Shown in pieces: positions 1-6,383 of a stretch of 9,348 bases of DNA (positions within the stretch are counted from its first letter, which is position 1; every line of letters begins with the position of its first letter). The stretch is from Thiobacillus sp. Lineage in GTDB: Bacteria > Pseudomonadota > Gammaproteobacteria > Burkholderiales > Thiobacillaceae. The notes under the pieces are model-generated. The model was not told where the DNA came from, ran no database searches, and saw nothing but the letters and a program-made list of their open reading frames with translations. The position numbers and the translations under genes were made by a program. The stretch covers positions 1 to 9,348 of the forward strand of contig NZ_JANJXQ010000258.1 of NCBI RefSeq assembly GCF_024708915.1, written 5' to 3'.

Positions 1-224
1 CTAGTGTCGTGACTCAGAAATATCGCAACATGAAACGGCGTCTTTTTCCGCATGGCGGCGTTGCTCGTCGTTGCCATAGAGTCGACTATGTCGCCCACCC
101 GCAAGGGGTAGGCCGTGGTTGTAAAGCCGATAAATCGGCAACAACCACGCTCTCCTTGCGCCTTGCCCTGCGAAAAAATCCATCCGTTTCATTACGTCCC
201 CCTATTTCTGAGTCACGACACTAG
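1..224. mobile_element. MITE-like non-autonomous element with TA target duplication
   Basis: Positions 1-22 are the exact reverse complement of 203-224, giving 22-bp perfect ends that read CTAG-TGTCGTGACTC inward. Similarity continues imperfectly: ATGAAACGG occurs near the left end and again, inverted, near the right end. Both ends lie in CTAG, so the simplest reading is an element of about 218 bp (4-221) flanked by a duplicated TA (2-3 and 222-223). TA duplication with preference for CTAG is known for IS630/Tc1-mariner-type transposases, so I infer mobilisation in trans by an IS630-like enzyme. The interior holds no credible gene. The right end supplies the stop codon of the neighbouring DUF255 gene without changing its protein. 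Only one base (position 1) is visible beyond the left TA, so the outer flank is unverified. Confidence 0.8.
101..162. repeat. Internal imperfect palindrome of the MITE (long hairpin)
   Basis: The core arms CGTGGTTGT (114-122) and ACAACCACG (141-149) enclose a second stem, GCCGAT (126-131) with ATCGGC (134-139). Outside the core, GCAAGG at 101-106 pairs with CCTTGC near 154-159, with small bulges between. Either strand could fold into a long stem-loop, as is common in MITEs. No U-tract follows, so a classical intrinsic terminator is not shown. Confidence 0.65.
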
Positions 225-2044
225 GGCGGATTGAAAACGCCTTGGTCTGGCTGCGCCTGCGTCAGCACCCGCACGCGGGTGGGATAGGCGTAGGCATCCC
301 GCTCCATCGCCGGCAGGCGCCAACCGGCGGCGGTACGCGCCAGCCGCTGCAGCGCGGGATCCTGCAAGCGCAGGCTGGCCAGGATCAGCACATCGGGCGG
401 TGAATACAGCGCACCGTCGGCCAGCGCCGGCTCGGCCTGCAAGGTGGCCAGCAAGGGCCGCGCTTCGCGTTGCCAGCCCTTCCCGCTCCAGAACGTCTGC
501 CAGGCGGTATGCGCGAGCTGCTGCGCCCGGGCGCGCGATTGCGCATTGCCGGTGGCCTCGGCATGATCGAGCAGCCCTTGCACGACATAGGCGTAGTCCT
601 CCAGTTCGGCCTGCGGCAGTATCTGCCCACGCGCCCTCGCCTTCATCAGCTGCCGGTCCCTGACCAGTTGCGTCAGTAGGAATCGCTGCAGATTGTCGGC
701 GCGCCGACGATAGGCCGGATCGAGTCGAATCGCCTGGCTGAAGGCCGACAGCGCCAGCCCATTCAGGCCGGCATTCAGCTTGTCGTCCTTGGGCAGGCTG
801 CGGGCGCGGCGCAACGGGCGCAGGGTGCGCGCGGCTTCGGCCAGCAGCCGGCGCTCGTCCGCCGTCGGGGTGCGGTATTCCGCAGGCAGATAGCCGTCGT
901 CGAAACTGCGCGCGGCGTCGAGCCGCCACACCCGCTGCGCCGCGGCATAGGCTGCGGGCGACAGGTGCCGTTTCAACTCATCGGGTTCCCACAGATAAGT
1001 GGCGCCTTCCCGCCCGGCGGCGTCCACCGCCGAGGTGCTGCTGTACAGGCCGCCGCCCGTATCCAGCAATTCGTCCTGCATGAAATCGAGCGTGCTGCGG
1101 GCAATGTCGCGGTAACGCGGCTGGCGCAGCACGGTTGCGGCGCGCAGATAGAGCATCGCCAGATGCGCATTGTCGTAGAGCATTTTCTCGAAATGCGGCG
1201 TATCCCATCCGGGATCGGTGGTGTAGCGGAAAAATCCGCCGCCGATGTGATCGCGCAGTCCGCGCGCCGCCATCTGATCGAAGCTCAGGCGCAGGAACTC
1301 GGCCAGCCTGGCGTCCGGCTGCCGTGCCTGGCGTTCCAGCAAGGCATGCAGTTGCGGCGCCAGCGGAAATTTGCTGACCTGGCCGAAGCCGCCGTGCAGC
1401 GTGTCGGCTTCCTGCCAGGCGCCGGCGACGAACTGCTGCCAGGCGCGTGCGCTGCGTGCGGCCGTCAGCGGCGCACTGACGGGCTCCAGCGCGGGCGGCG
1501 GTGCCGCCTGCCGCGCCAAACGCCGGATGCCGGCCGGATCCGATGCCCAGCGTGCGGATAGCTGGGGCAGCAGTGTGCGGAAATCGTCCGGCGGCGCATA
1601 CAGCACGACGAACACCGGGTAGCCTTCGGGGGTGACGAAGGCATTCAGCGGCCAGCCCGCCACACCATTGAGTCGCGAGGAGAAGTCCTGCAAGGCCTCG
1701 TCCAGCCCGTTGTTGAGCTCCCGGTCGACCTTGACCGGGATGAAATCGCGGTTGAGCAGCGCGGCAATCTGCGGGTTCTGGTAGCTTTCGCGCTGCATGA
1801 CGTGGCACCAGTGGCAGGCGAAGTAGCCCACCGAAACGAACAGCAGCTTGTTCTCGCGCCGGGCGCGAGCGAGGGTGTCGGCATTCCACTCCTGCCAGGC
1901 CACCGGGTCGTGGCCATGCAGGGCCAGGTAGGGCGACGGATGGCTGGCCAGCCGATTGACCGGGTCGGCCGCTGCCGCCGCCGCAGACAGCAGCAGAATC
2001 AGCAGTGAAACGGCAGCGGTCGTCGCGCGTTCAAACCCGGACAT
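221..2044 (-). CDS. Exported thioredoxin-fold protein, DUF255/YyaL/SPATA20 family
   Basis: A 607-residue protein. The N-terminus is a signal peptide: a hydrophobic run at about residues 10-26 ending in AAAAAAD. A thioredoxin-like domain follows, with the family's CHWC motif at residues 77-80 and the cis-Pro-type segment VAGWPLN at 128-134. The long C-terminal part carries family landmarks such as GGFGQVSKFP (about 218-227) and HFEKMLYDNAHL, which belong to the alpha-helical barrel that resembles sugar-processing enzymes. The biochemical role of the family is not firmly known; a thiol-disulfide role is inferred from CxxC. I chose the ATG at 2044 because it puts a signal peptide first and overlaps the upstream anti-sigma gene by only 14 bp; longer versions add a Cys/Pro/Arg-rich tail with no family match. 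It is the third gene of the ECF operon. Most homologues I know of appear cytosolic, so export is notable. The stop codon (TAG) lies in the CTAG where the MITE is inserted. Confidence 0.88.
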   Translation of the reverse strand: MSGFERATTAAVSLLILLLSAAAAAADPVNRLASHPSPYLALHGHDPVAWQEWNADTLARARRENKLLFVSVGYFACHWCHVMQRESYQNPQIAALLNRDFIPVKVDRELNNGLDEALQDFSSRLNGVAGWPLNAFVTPEGYPVFVVLYAPPDDFRTLLPQLSARWASDPAGIRRLARQAAPPPALEPVSAPLTAARSARAWQQFVAGAWQEADTLHGGFGQVSKFPLAPQLHALLERQARQPDARLAEFLRLSFDQMAARGLRDHIGGGFFRYTTDPGWDTPHFEKMLYDNAHLAMLYLRAATVLRQPRYRDIARSTLDFMQDELLDTGGGLYSSTSAVDAAGREGATYLWEPDELKRHLSPAAYAAAQRVWRLDAARSFDDGYLPAEYRTPTADERRLLAEAARTLRPLRRARSLPKDDKLNAGLNGLALSAFSQAIRLDPAYRRRADNLQRFLLTQLVRDRQLMKARARGQILPQAELEDYAYVVQGLLDHAEATGNAQSRARAQQLAHTAWQTFWSGKGWQREARPLLATLQAEPALADGALYSPPDVLILASLRLQDPALQRLARTAAGWRLPAMERDAYAYPTRVRVLTQAQPDQGVFNPP

Positions 2045-2765
2045 AGGTCCAGCCTTGCTGGAGCCGGGTGACGATTTCGCCGATGGCCGTCGGCGCCGTC
2101 CGGGTGGCGGGCAGCAGATCCACCTGCTGTCCCTCGCTCTCAATCCGGGCGATGGACTGGCCGCATGCCACCCAGTGCAGGTTGACATGGCGCTGCTTCA
2201 TGCGCGCCATGCGCGCGGCGTAGGGGCTGTGGCCCGCGCGCATCAACTGGATACCGCGGCTGTTGGCGATGACTTCAAGTTGCATCGTCCGTCCCTCCCG
2301 CTCCGCTTCGTCGAGCAGGCGCTCGGCCTTATCCAGCACCGCCTGCATCTTGTCCGGCGCGGCGCTGTCGAGATGCAGTATGACCCGATTCGGGTCGGCC
2401 TCGCGCGCCAGGCTGACCGTCTGATAGCCGCCCAGGACGGCGGCAGGGGCGGCGGCCACCGTAGGCGATTCCAGGCCGCGCAAGGCCCAGCCGCCGCCCA
2501 AGCCTGCCAGCAGGACGAGGCTGCCGAAGGCGCAGCGCTGCACGAACCGGCGTCGCGGCATGCGGCGCGATTCCCGGCCGGCAGCAGCCGGCGGCGGCTC
2601 GGCATACGCCAGCTTCACCATGCCCCGCAGACTGCGTAGGGCGCAGACGCGCTGCATCAGTTCCGCATCCTCACGCATCCGGGCGACCAGCTTCTCGCTC
2701 TCGGCGACGTCGAGTTCACCATCGATGAAGGCATGCAGAATTTCGTCCGAAACGATCAGGCTCAT
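2031..2765 (-). CDS. Membrane anti-sigma-like protein with periplasmic DsrE-like sensor domain
   Basis: A 244-residue protein in three parts. Residues 1-55 resemble the cytoplasmic anti-sigma N-terminus (LHAFIDGEL at 10-18, then an acidic helical stretch). They have His11 and Cys41 but not the HxxxCxxC zinc motif. One transmembrane helix (about 78-97) follows the basic stretch RRMPRRRF. Residues 127-244 match the DsrE fold: RVILHL strand, VIANSRGIQLMRAG (about 165-178), the conserved-cysteine position VACGQ (Cys201) and a C-terminal GWTYVRV. This part aligns along its length with the divergently encoded DsrE protein. The ATG at 2765 overlaps the sigma stop as ATGA and follows a strong GAGGAGAG ribosome site. 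Inferred role: it holds the sigma factor inactive until a periplasmic sulfur or thiol signal reaches the DsrE domain. The anti-sigma call rests on position, membrane topology and weak N-terminal similarity. Confidence 0.8.
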   Translation of the reverse strand: MSLIVSDEILHAFIDGELDVAESEKLVARMREDAELMQRVCALRSLRGMVKLAYAEPPPAAAGRESRRMPRRRFVQRCAFGSLVLLAGLGGGWALRGLESPTVAAAPAAVLGGYQTVSLAREADPNRVILHLDSAAPDKMQAVLDKAERLLDEAEREGRTMQLEVIANSRGIQLMRAGHSPYAARMARMKQRHVNLHWVACGQSIARIESEGQQVDLLPATRTAPTAIGEIVTRLQQGWTYVRV

Positions 2766-3316
2766 TTCACTCTCCTCAGCTGCGGCTGCGCCGCAGGCTG
2801 CCGCATTGCCGTATCCAGCAATTTTTTCAGGCTCGCGCGTGCGCGCGACAGACGGCTCATCACCGTACCGACCGGAATGTCCAGAATTCCGGCCACCTCG
2901 GCATAGCCGAATTCTTCCAGATCGACCAGCGTCAGCACTTGGCGCTGCCCCAGCGGCAGGCGCGCCACTGCGGCCCGCACGCAGGCAATCACCTGCTCGC
3001 GGTCGCAGCACGCCTCGGGCGACGCGGTGCCGGATTCGAGTTCGTCCTGCCAGTCCTCGACATCGTCGAAATCACGCCGGCTGCGCAGGTGGTCGAGCCA
3101 GCAGTGATTCATGATCGCCACCAGCCAGGCCTTCAGCGCCGTCTCGTCGCGCAGCTGGGCACGCCGCACCCAGGCTTTGGACAGCGTTTCCTGCACCAGG
3201 TCGTCGGCCAGCGCCGCGTCGTGGCACCAGGCATAGGCGATGCGGTAGAGCACTGGACGCTGCGCCTCGATGCCGGGGCGGAACGGGCCAAACAGGAAAC
3301 GGCTGATCATGGTCAT
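2762..3316 (-). CDS. ECF-family RNA polymerase sigma factor
   Basis: A 184-residue protein of normal ECF length. Region 2 spans about residues 20-80 (YRIAYAWCHDAALADDLVQE, then KAWVRR and IMNHCWLDHLRSRR). Region 4 spans about 108-168 (LPLGQRQVLTLVDLEEFGYA, then DIPVGTVMSRLSRARASL, the helix-turn-helix that reads the -35 element). It directs RNA polymerase to its own promoter class. First gene of a three-gene operon; its stop overlaps the anti-sigma start by 4 bp (ATGA). Two ATGs are possible, 3316 and 3310. Neither has a Shine-Dalgarno sequence, and the predicted promoter's -10 element ends only 8 bp before 3316, so translation may be leaderless. It is probably autoregulated, because its promoter matches the one driving the divergent DsrE gene. 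The ECF subgroup cannot be assigned by eye. Confidence 0.95.
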   Translation of the reverse strand: MTMISRFLFGPFRPGIEAQRPVLYRIAYAWCHDAALADDLVQETLSKAWVRRAQLRDETALKAWLVAIMNHCWLDHLRSRRDFDDVEDWQDELESGTASPEACCDREQVIACVRAAVARLPLGQRQVLTLVDLEEFGYAEVAGILDIPVGTVMSRLSRARASLKKLLDTAMRQPAAQPQLRRVK

Positions 3317-3324
3317 ATCGATGG

Positions 3325-3350
3325 GACGCGGAACATGGTTCGTTTATTCC
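3325..3350 (-). promoter_or_regulatory. ECF-type promoter of the sigma operon
   Basis: On the minus strand, GGAATAA (3350-3344) is followed by a 15-nt spacer and CGTC (3328-3325). The spacer ends in CG, so the -10 block reads CGCGTC. The GGAA-type -35 and CGTC-type -10 are the known form of many ECF promoters. The same motif with the same spacing faces the opposite way at 3373-3398. Confidence 0.75.
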
Positions 3351-3372
3351 AGAAAAATCCGCCTGCCGGAAT

Positions 3373-3398
3373 GGAATAAGCGTGTCACTCCCCGCGTC
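3373..3398 (+). promoter_or_regulatory. ECF-type promoter of the divergent DsrE gene
   Basis: GGAATAA (3373-3379), a 15-nt spacer ending in CG, and CGTC (3395-3398). It is identical in both conserved blocks and in spacing to the sigma operon's own promoter. Transcription should start near 3405, giving a leader of about 50 nt before the DsrE start codon at 3454. Confidence 0.75.
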
Positions 3399-3453
3399 TT
3401 CTTCACAGGCTTCGATAAAGCCGGTTTATTCAATATCAATCAGGAGACTCACC

Positions 3454-3909
3454 ATGACACGCATCCTCGTCCCGCTACTGGCCGTTCTGCTGCTGGCAAC
3501 CGCCCCCATGGCCCACGCCGCCCCGCCAGCCGAGGCTGCGGCCCCTGCCGCCGGTCCGGAAGAAAAGGTGGTCTATCACCTCAACGACAGCGAAAACGCG
3601 ATGGTCGCCTTGCGCAACGTGCGGAATCACCTCAACGCCAGCAAGGATGCCCATATCGCCGTCGTCGCCCACGGCAAGGGCATCGACTTCCTGCTCGCCG
3701 GCGCGCAGGACAGGAACGGCAATCCCTACGAGCCGGCAGTGCAGGAGCTGAAGGCCAATGGCGTCGACTTCCGCGTCTGCAACAACACCCTGAAGAGCCG
3801 CAATCTGGACGCCAGCGCGGTGCTCCCCGAAGCCACCGTCGTCGCGTCCGGCGTCGCCGAAATCGGCCGCCTGCAGGCGAGGGAAGGCTACGTCTACCTG
3901 AAACCCTGA
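3454..3909 (+). CDS. Small exported DsrE-family protein
   Basis: A 151-residue protein with a signal peptide (hydrophobic residues 4-18, likely cleavage after AHA at 20-22), then an Ala/Pro-rich linker and a DsrE-like domain at about 37-151. Landmarks are KVVYHL (38-43), VVAHGKGIDFLLAG (70-83), the conserved-cysteine segment DFRVCNN (Cys109) and the closing segment GYVYLKP. DsrE-fold proteins often form oligomers and some carry sulfur on this cysteine; whether this one does is unknown. The ATG at 3454 has AGGAG at 3442-3446; an in-frame GTG at 3382 lies inside the promoter and is rejected. The gene is divergent from the sigma operon and shares its promoter class, so it is a likely target of that sigma factor. 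Its domain is homologous to the periplasmic part of the anti-sigma-like protein. Confidence 0.9.
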   Translation: MTRILVPLLAVLLLATAPMAHAAPPAEAAAPAAGPEEKVVYHLNDSENAMVALRNVRNHLNASKDAHIAVVAHGKGIDFLLAGAQDRNGNPYEPAVQELKANGVDFRVCNNTLKSRNLDASAVLPEATVVASGVAEIGRLQAREGYVYLKP

Positions 3910-4039
3910 CCCGAGGTTCCGCCCCGGGCCGCGCACAGGCTCCTGGGAGCGTTCATATCGCCGCACCTGCAAACTGCGGAGCAATCCACGGTTCCGGGCA
4001 TTCTTGCGTCGTAAACGGCGCACCAAGCAAAGGGATACC

Positions 4040-5341
4040 ATGAATATCAAAAAACTGAGCACCGCGGCGATCCTCGCCGCGAGTCTGCCGCTGACCGCTC
4101 ACGCCGCGAACTGGCTTCAGGTGCAGGGCAATGAAGCGCCCAACAGCGGTGTTTTCAAGCCGTTCGGATTTTTCCAACCAACGTACACCTACATTGACGC
4201 CGACCCGATTCAGGGTCTGCTGGGCGCCGCCGCTCCGTTCAACGGCCAGTACACAGCGCCGAACCGCGTCGGGCCAAGGCTGGATGACAACAAGGAACTG
4301 CAATTCAACCGCGCCCGACTCGGCGTGCGCGGAAATCTGATTCCCGGCAAAATCAACTATTTCGCGCTGGTGGAAGCCGGCAAAAACGCGATCACCTCCC
4401 AACGCAACCTGATGGTGACCGATGCCTCGCTGACCTTCAATTACATTCCCGGCGCCCGCATCCGGGCCGGCCTTTTCAAACTGCCGACCAGCGAGGAGGC
4501 GCTGGTCGCGGTTCATATAGCCTCCCCCTATGTCTATTTCAGTAACGCGACGACCAGCCTGATGGTGGAGAGCCGAGTTCGCTCGACGGGCGCGGTAAAC
4601 ACGTCTGGCGCATCGAATGCCGCGGTCACCAGCGGCGGCTCGGGGTTCCGCGACATCGGCATCCAGGTCTACGACTGGTTCAACCGTGGCGACTGGGAAT
4701 TTTCGTACGCGCTGATGCTGTCCAACGGAAACGAAATCGGGGCGCTCTCGGATGACGACGGCCACAAGGACGTCACCGGCCGGTTGCAGACTTCCTACGT
4801 GTTCAACAAAAGCAAGGGACCCAATCGCGAGGACGCCTCCGTATGGCTGTGGCGGCAGCAGGGCGAACGCAAATTCGGCAGCAGTTCCTTCGATCGGATA
4901 CGCGAAGGCATAGGCGCACGATACAAGCAAGGCCCTTGGCATGCCTCGGCCGAATATATGCGCGGCGACGGCATGATCGTCGCCGGCCCCAACCCGCCTT
5001 TCCCGGGCCAGCCAACCCAAGTCGGTCTCAACGAAAAGGCCGACGGCTGGTACATCGAAGGAGGCTGGCGTTTCCACAAGGACTGGGAAATCGATCTGCG
5101 CTACGACGCGTTCAACCGCATGACCGAAACCGCCGCACTGGAACGTGAGTTCACAACGACCACGCTGGGCGCCAACTGGTATTTCTACAAGAATACGCGG
5201 CTGACGCTGAACTACGAATGGCGCGACCTGAAAGTGAGCCACCCCCTGGCCATCCCCGCCGGCGCGCAGCGCAGCAATGCAGAGCTGATCGCGGACAACC
5301 TGGGCGACCGGGCAAGCCTGCAGCTGACCTGGCTCTTCTGA
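4040..5341 (+). CDS. Outer-membrane porin (OprO/OprP-like)
   Basis: A 433-residue protein with a signal peptide ([20 protein letters not shown], cleavage probably after AHA at 20-22) and many alternating amphipathic beta-strand segments. It ends in Phe (LQLTWLF), the usual C-terminal aromatic signal for beta-barrel assembly. Segments such as [20 protein letters not shown] and [15 protein letters not shown] are typical of phosphate-selective-porin-like proteins (OprO/OprP family), but the real substrate cannot be read from sequence. The ATG at 4040 follows AAAGGGA at 4029-4035. It lies 130 bp after the DsrE gene on the same strand. I found no copy of the ECF motif and no convincing terminator in that gap, so read-through from the DsrE promoter is possible but unproven. 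Confidence 0.88.
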   Translation: MNIKKLSTAAILAASLPLTAHAANWLQVQGNEAPNSGVFKPFGFFQPTYTYIDADPIQGLLGAAAPFNGQYTAPNRVGPRLDDNKELQFNRARLGVRGNLIPGKINYFALVEAGKNAITSQRNLMVTDASLTFNYIPGARIRAGLFKLPTSEEALVAVHIASPYVYFSNATTSLMVESRVRSTGAVNTSGASNAAVTSGGSGFRDIGIQVYDWFNRGDWEFSYALMLSNGNEIGALSDDDGHKDVTGRLQTSYVFNKSKGPNREDASVWLWRQQGERKFGSSSFDRIREGIGARYKQGPWHASAEYMRGDGMIVAGPNPPFPGQPTQVGLNEKADGWYIEGGWRFHKDWEIDLRYDAFNRMTETAALEREFTTTTLGANWYFYKNTRLTLNYEWRDLKVSHPLAIPAGAQRSNAELIADNLGDRASLQLTWLF

Positions 5342-5350
5342 TCACCGCCG

Positions 5351-5396
5351 CGGGCATCGTGCGCACGACGCCCGCCTCTGGCGGCATCGCGCCGCC
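5351..5396. terminator. Possible bidirectional terminator between porin and orn
   Basis: Two dyads lie between the convergent genes. Positions 5351-5374 form a 24-nt near-perfect palindrome (CGGGCATCGTGC with GCACGACGCCCG, one mismatched pair). Positions 5380-5396 form a GGCGGC/GCCGCC stem with a 5-nt loop. Neither is followed by a clear U-tract, so the assignment rests on position and stem strength. Confidence 0.4.
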
Positions 5397-5402
5397 TGTC
5401 CG

Positions 5403-5951
5403 TTACGCCTGACGGATGAAGTGCTCCCGGTAGTATTTCATCTCGTCGATGGATTCGTAGATGTCGGCCAGCGCTTCGTGCTTGCTCGCCTTCTTGAACC
5501 CTTCGCACAAGCCCGGACGCCAGCGTTTGGCGAGTTCCTTCAGCGTGCTGACATCCAGGTTGCGATAATGGAAGAAGGCTTCCAGCTGCGGCATGTGGCG
5601 CGCCATGAAGCGGCGGTCCTGGCAGATGGAATTGCCGCACATCGGCGAAGTCCTGGCCGGCACGTGCTGCTTCACGAACGCCAGCATCTGCGCCTCGGCC
5701 TCGGCCTCGGACAGCGCGGAAGCCTTGACGCGGTCGATCAGCCCCGACTTGCCGTGCGTGCCCTTGTTCCAGTTGTCCATCGCATCCATCACCGCGTCGG
5801 GCTGGTGCACCACCAGCACGGGGCCTTCGGCCACGGTGTTGAGGTCGGCGTCGGTGACGACGATAGCGAGTTCGATGATGCGGTCGGTGTCGGGCGACAG
5901 GCCGGTCATTTCCATGTCCAGCCAGAGCAGATGCGTGGGGTTCAGTGCCAT
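5403..5951 (-). CDS. orn: Oligoribonuclease
   Basis: A 182-residue DEDDh 3'-5' exoribonuclease that degrades short oligoribonucleotides, including linear pGpG from cyclic-di-GMP turnover, to mononucleotides in the cytoplasm. The catalytic residues are visible: Asp12 and Glu14 in WLDMEMTGL, Asp112 in [10 protein letters not shown], and His158 and Asp163 in SKHEALADI. Length matches the family (about 180). The ATG at 5949-5951 starts the conserved [17 protein letters not shown] and follows GAAGGAA; an upstream in-frame extension has no family similarity. It is convergent with the porin gene and divergent from the cytochrome gene. Confidence 0.97.
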   Translation of the reverse strand: MALNPTHLLWLDMEMTGLSPDTDRIIELAIVVTDADLNTVAEGPVLVVHQPDAVMDAMDNWNKGTHGKSGLIDRVKASALSEAEAEAQMLAFVKQHVPARTSPMCGNSICQDRRFMARHMPQLEAFFHYRNLDVSTLKELAKRWRPGLCEGFKKASKHEALADIYESIDEMKYYREHFIRQA

Positions 5952-6004
5952 CTCGGGTTCCTTCGAAAAACAGGCCGCCATTCTCGCACACGAGGTGAAC
6001 GGCG

Positions 6005-6034
6005 CTGGCGCAATTGCCGCCCTGTGACGATAAT
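6005..6034 (+). promoter_or_regulatory. Possible housekeeping promoter for the cytochrome c gene
   Basis: GATAAT at 6029-6034 matches the -10 consensus in 5 of 6 positions. An 18-nt spacer separates it from CTGGCG (6005-6010), a weak -35 (3 of 6). It lies 30 bp before the cytochrome start in the 112-bp gap between orn and the cytochrome gene. Confidence 0.3.
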
Positions 6035-6063
6035 GCAAGGAACAATCAACCGGAGTCTCGATC

Positions 6064-6372
6064 ATGAAAACCCTGACCGCCTTGTTCTGCGGCGTGCTGC
6101 TGGCGAGCGGCGTGCATGCCGCACCGTTCGCCAAGGGCGACCCCAAGACCGGCAAGCAGTTGCACGACAAGGCCTGCCTCAGCTGCCACACCAGTATGTT
6201 CGGCGGCGACGGCAGCAAGATCTACACGCGCGCCGACCGCAAGGTCAAAACCGCACAGCAACTGGCCGCCCGCATCTCCGCCTGCAACGCCAACACCGGA
6301 ACCGGCTGGTTCCCGGAAGACGAGGCGCACGTCGCCGCCTATCTCAACCAGCAGTATTACAAATTCAAGTAA
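6064..6372 (+). CDS. Small exported mono-haem cytochrome c
   Basis: A 102-residue protein with a signal peptide (residues 1 to about 19, ending VHA). One haem-binding CxxCH is present: Cys38, Cys41 and the proximal ligand His42. The mature protein is about 83 residues, similar to small class I cytochromes, and would act as a periplasmic electron carrier; partners are unknown. The usual distal methionine far downstream of CxxCH is absent. The only Met after the motif is Met45, three residues after His42; His89 (DEAHVAAYL) is another possible ligand. The ATG at 6064 follows GGAG at 6052-6055. It is first in a rightward cluster, 11 bp before the PCD gene, so the two are probably cotranscribed. 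Confidence 0.88.
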   Translation: MKTLTALFCGVLLASGVHAAPFAKGDPKTGKQLHDKACLSCHTSMFGGDGSKIYTRADRKVKTAQQLAARISACNANTGTGWFPEDEAHVAAYLNQQYYKFK

Positions 6373-6383
6373 GGAGCCCCGCC

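Noticed and set aside
1..224. Short open frames of 63-71 codons on both strands within the MITE
   Set aside because: They end in the inverted repeats, have no ribosome site or known motif, and follow from the element's palindromic structure.
2045..2188. Upstream start for the DUF255 protein giving 655 residues
   Set aside because: The added residues overlap the anti-sigma gene, look like out-of-frame sequence and would hide the signal peptide.
3382..3453. Upstream GTG start adding 24 residues to the DsrE protein
   Set aside because: It lies inside the promoter spacer, before the predicted transcription start, and would bury the signal peptide; the ATG at 3454 has a good AGGAG.
3939..3979. 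Small dyads (GCTCC/GGAGC and CCGCA/TGCGG) as a terminator after the DsrE gene
   Set aside because: One has a 2-nt loop, both stems are only 5 bp, and no U-tract follows.
3953..5242. A 429-residue open frame on the minus strand opposite the porin
   Set aside because: It has no recognisable domain and lies fully antisense to a porin with signal peptide, strand pattern and C-terminal Phe; long open antisense frames are common in GC-rich DNA.
6036..6055. GGAACAA before the cytochrome gene as another ECF -35 element
   Set aside because: No CGTC-type -10 lies at the required distance; a GATAAT -10 just upstream is a better candidate.
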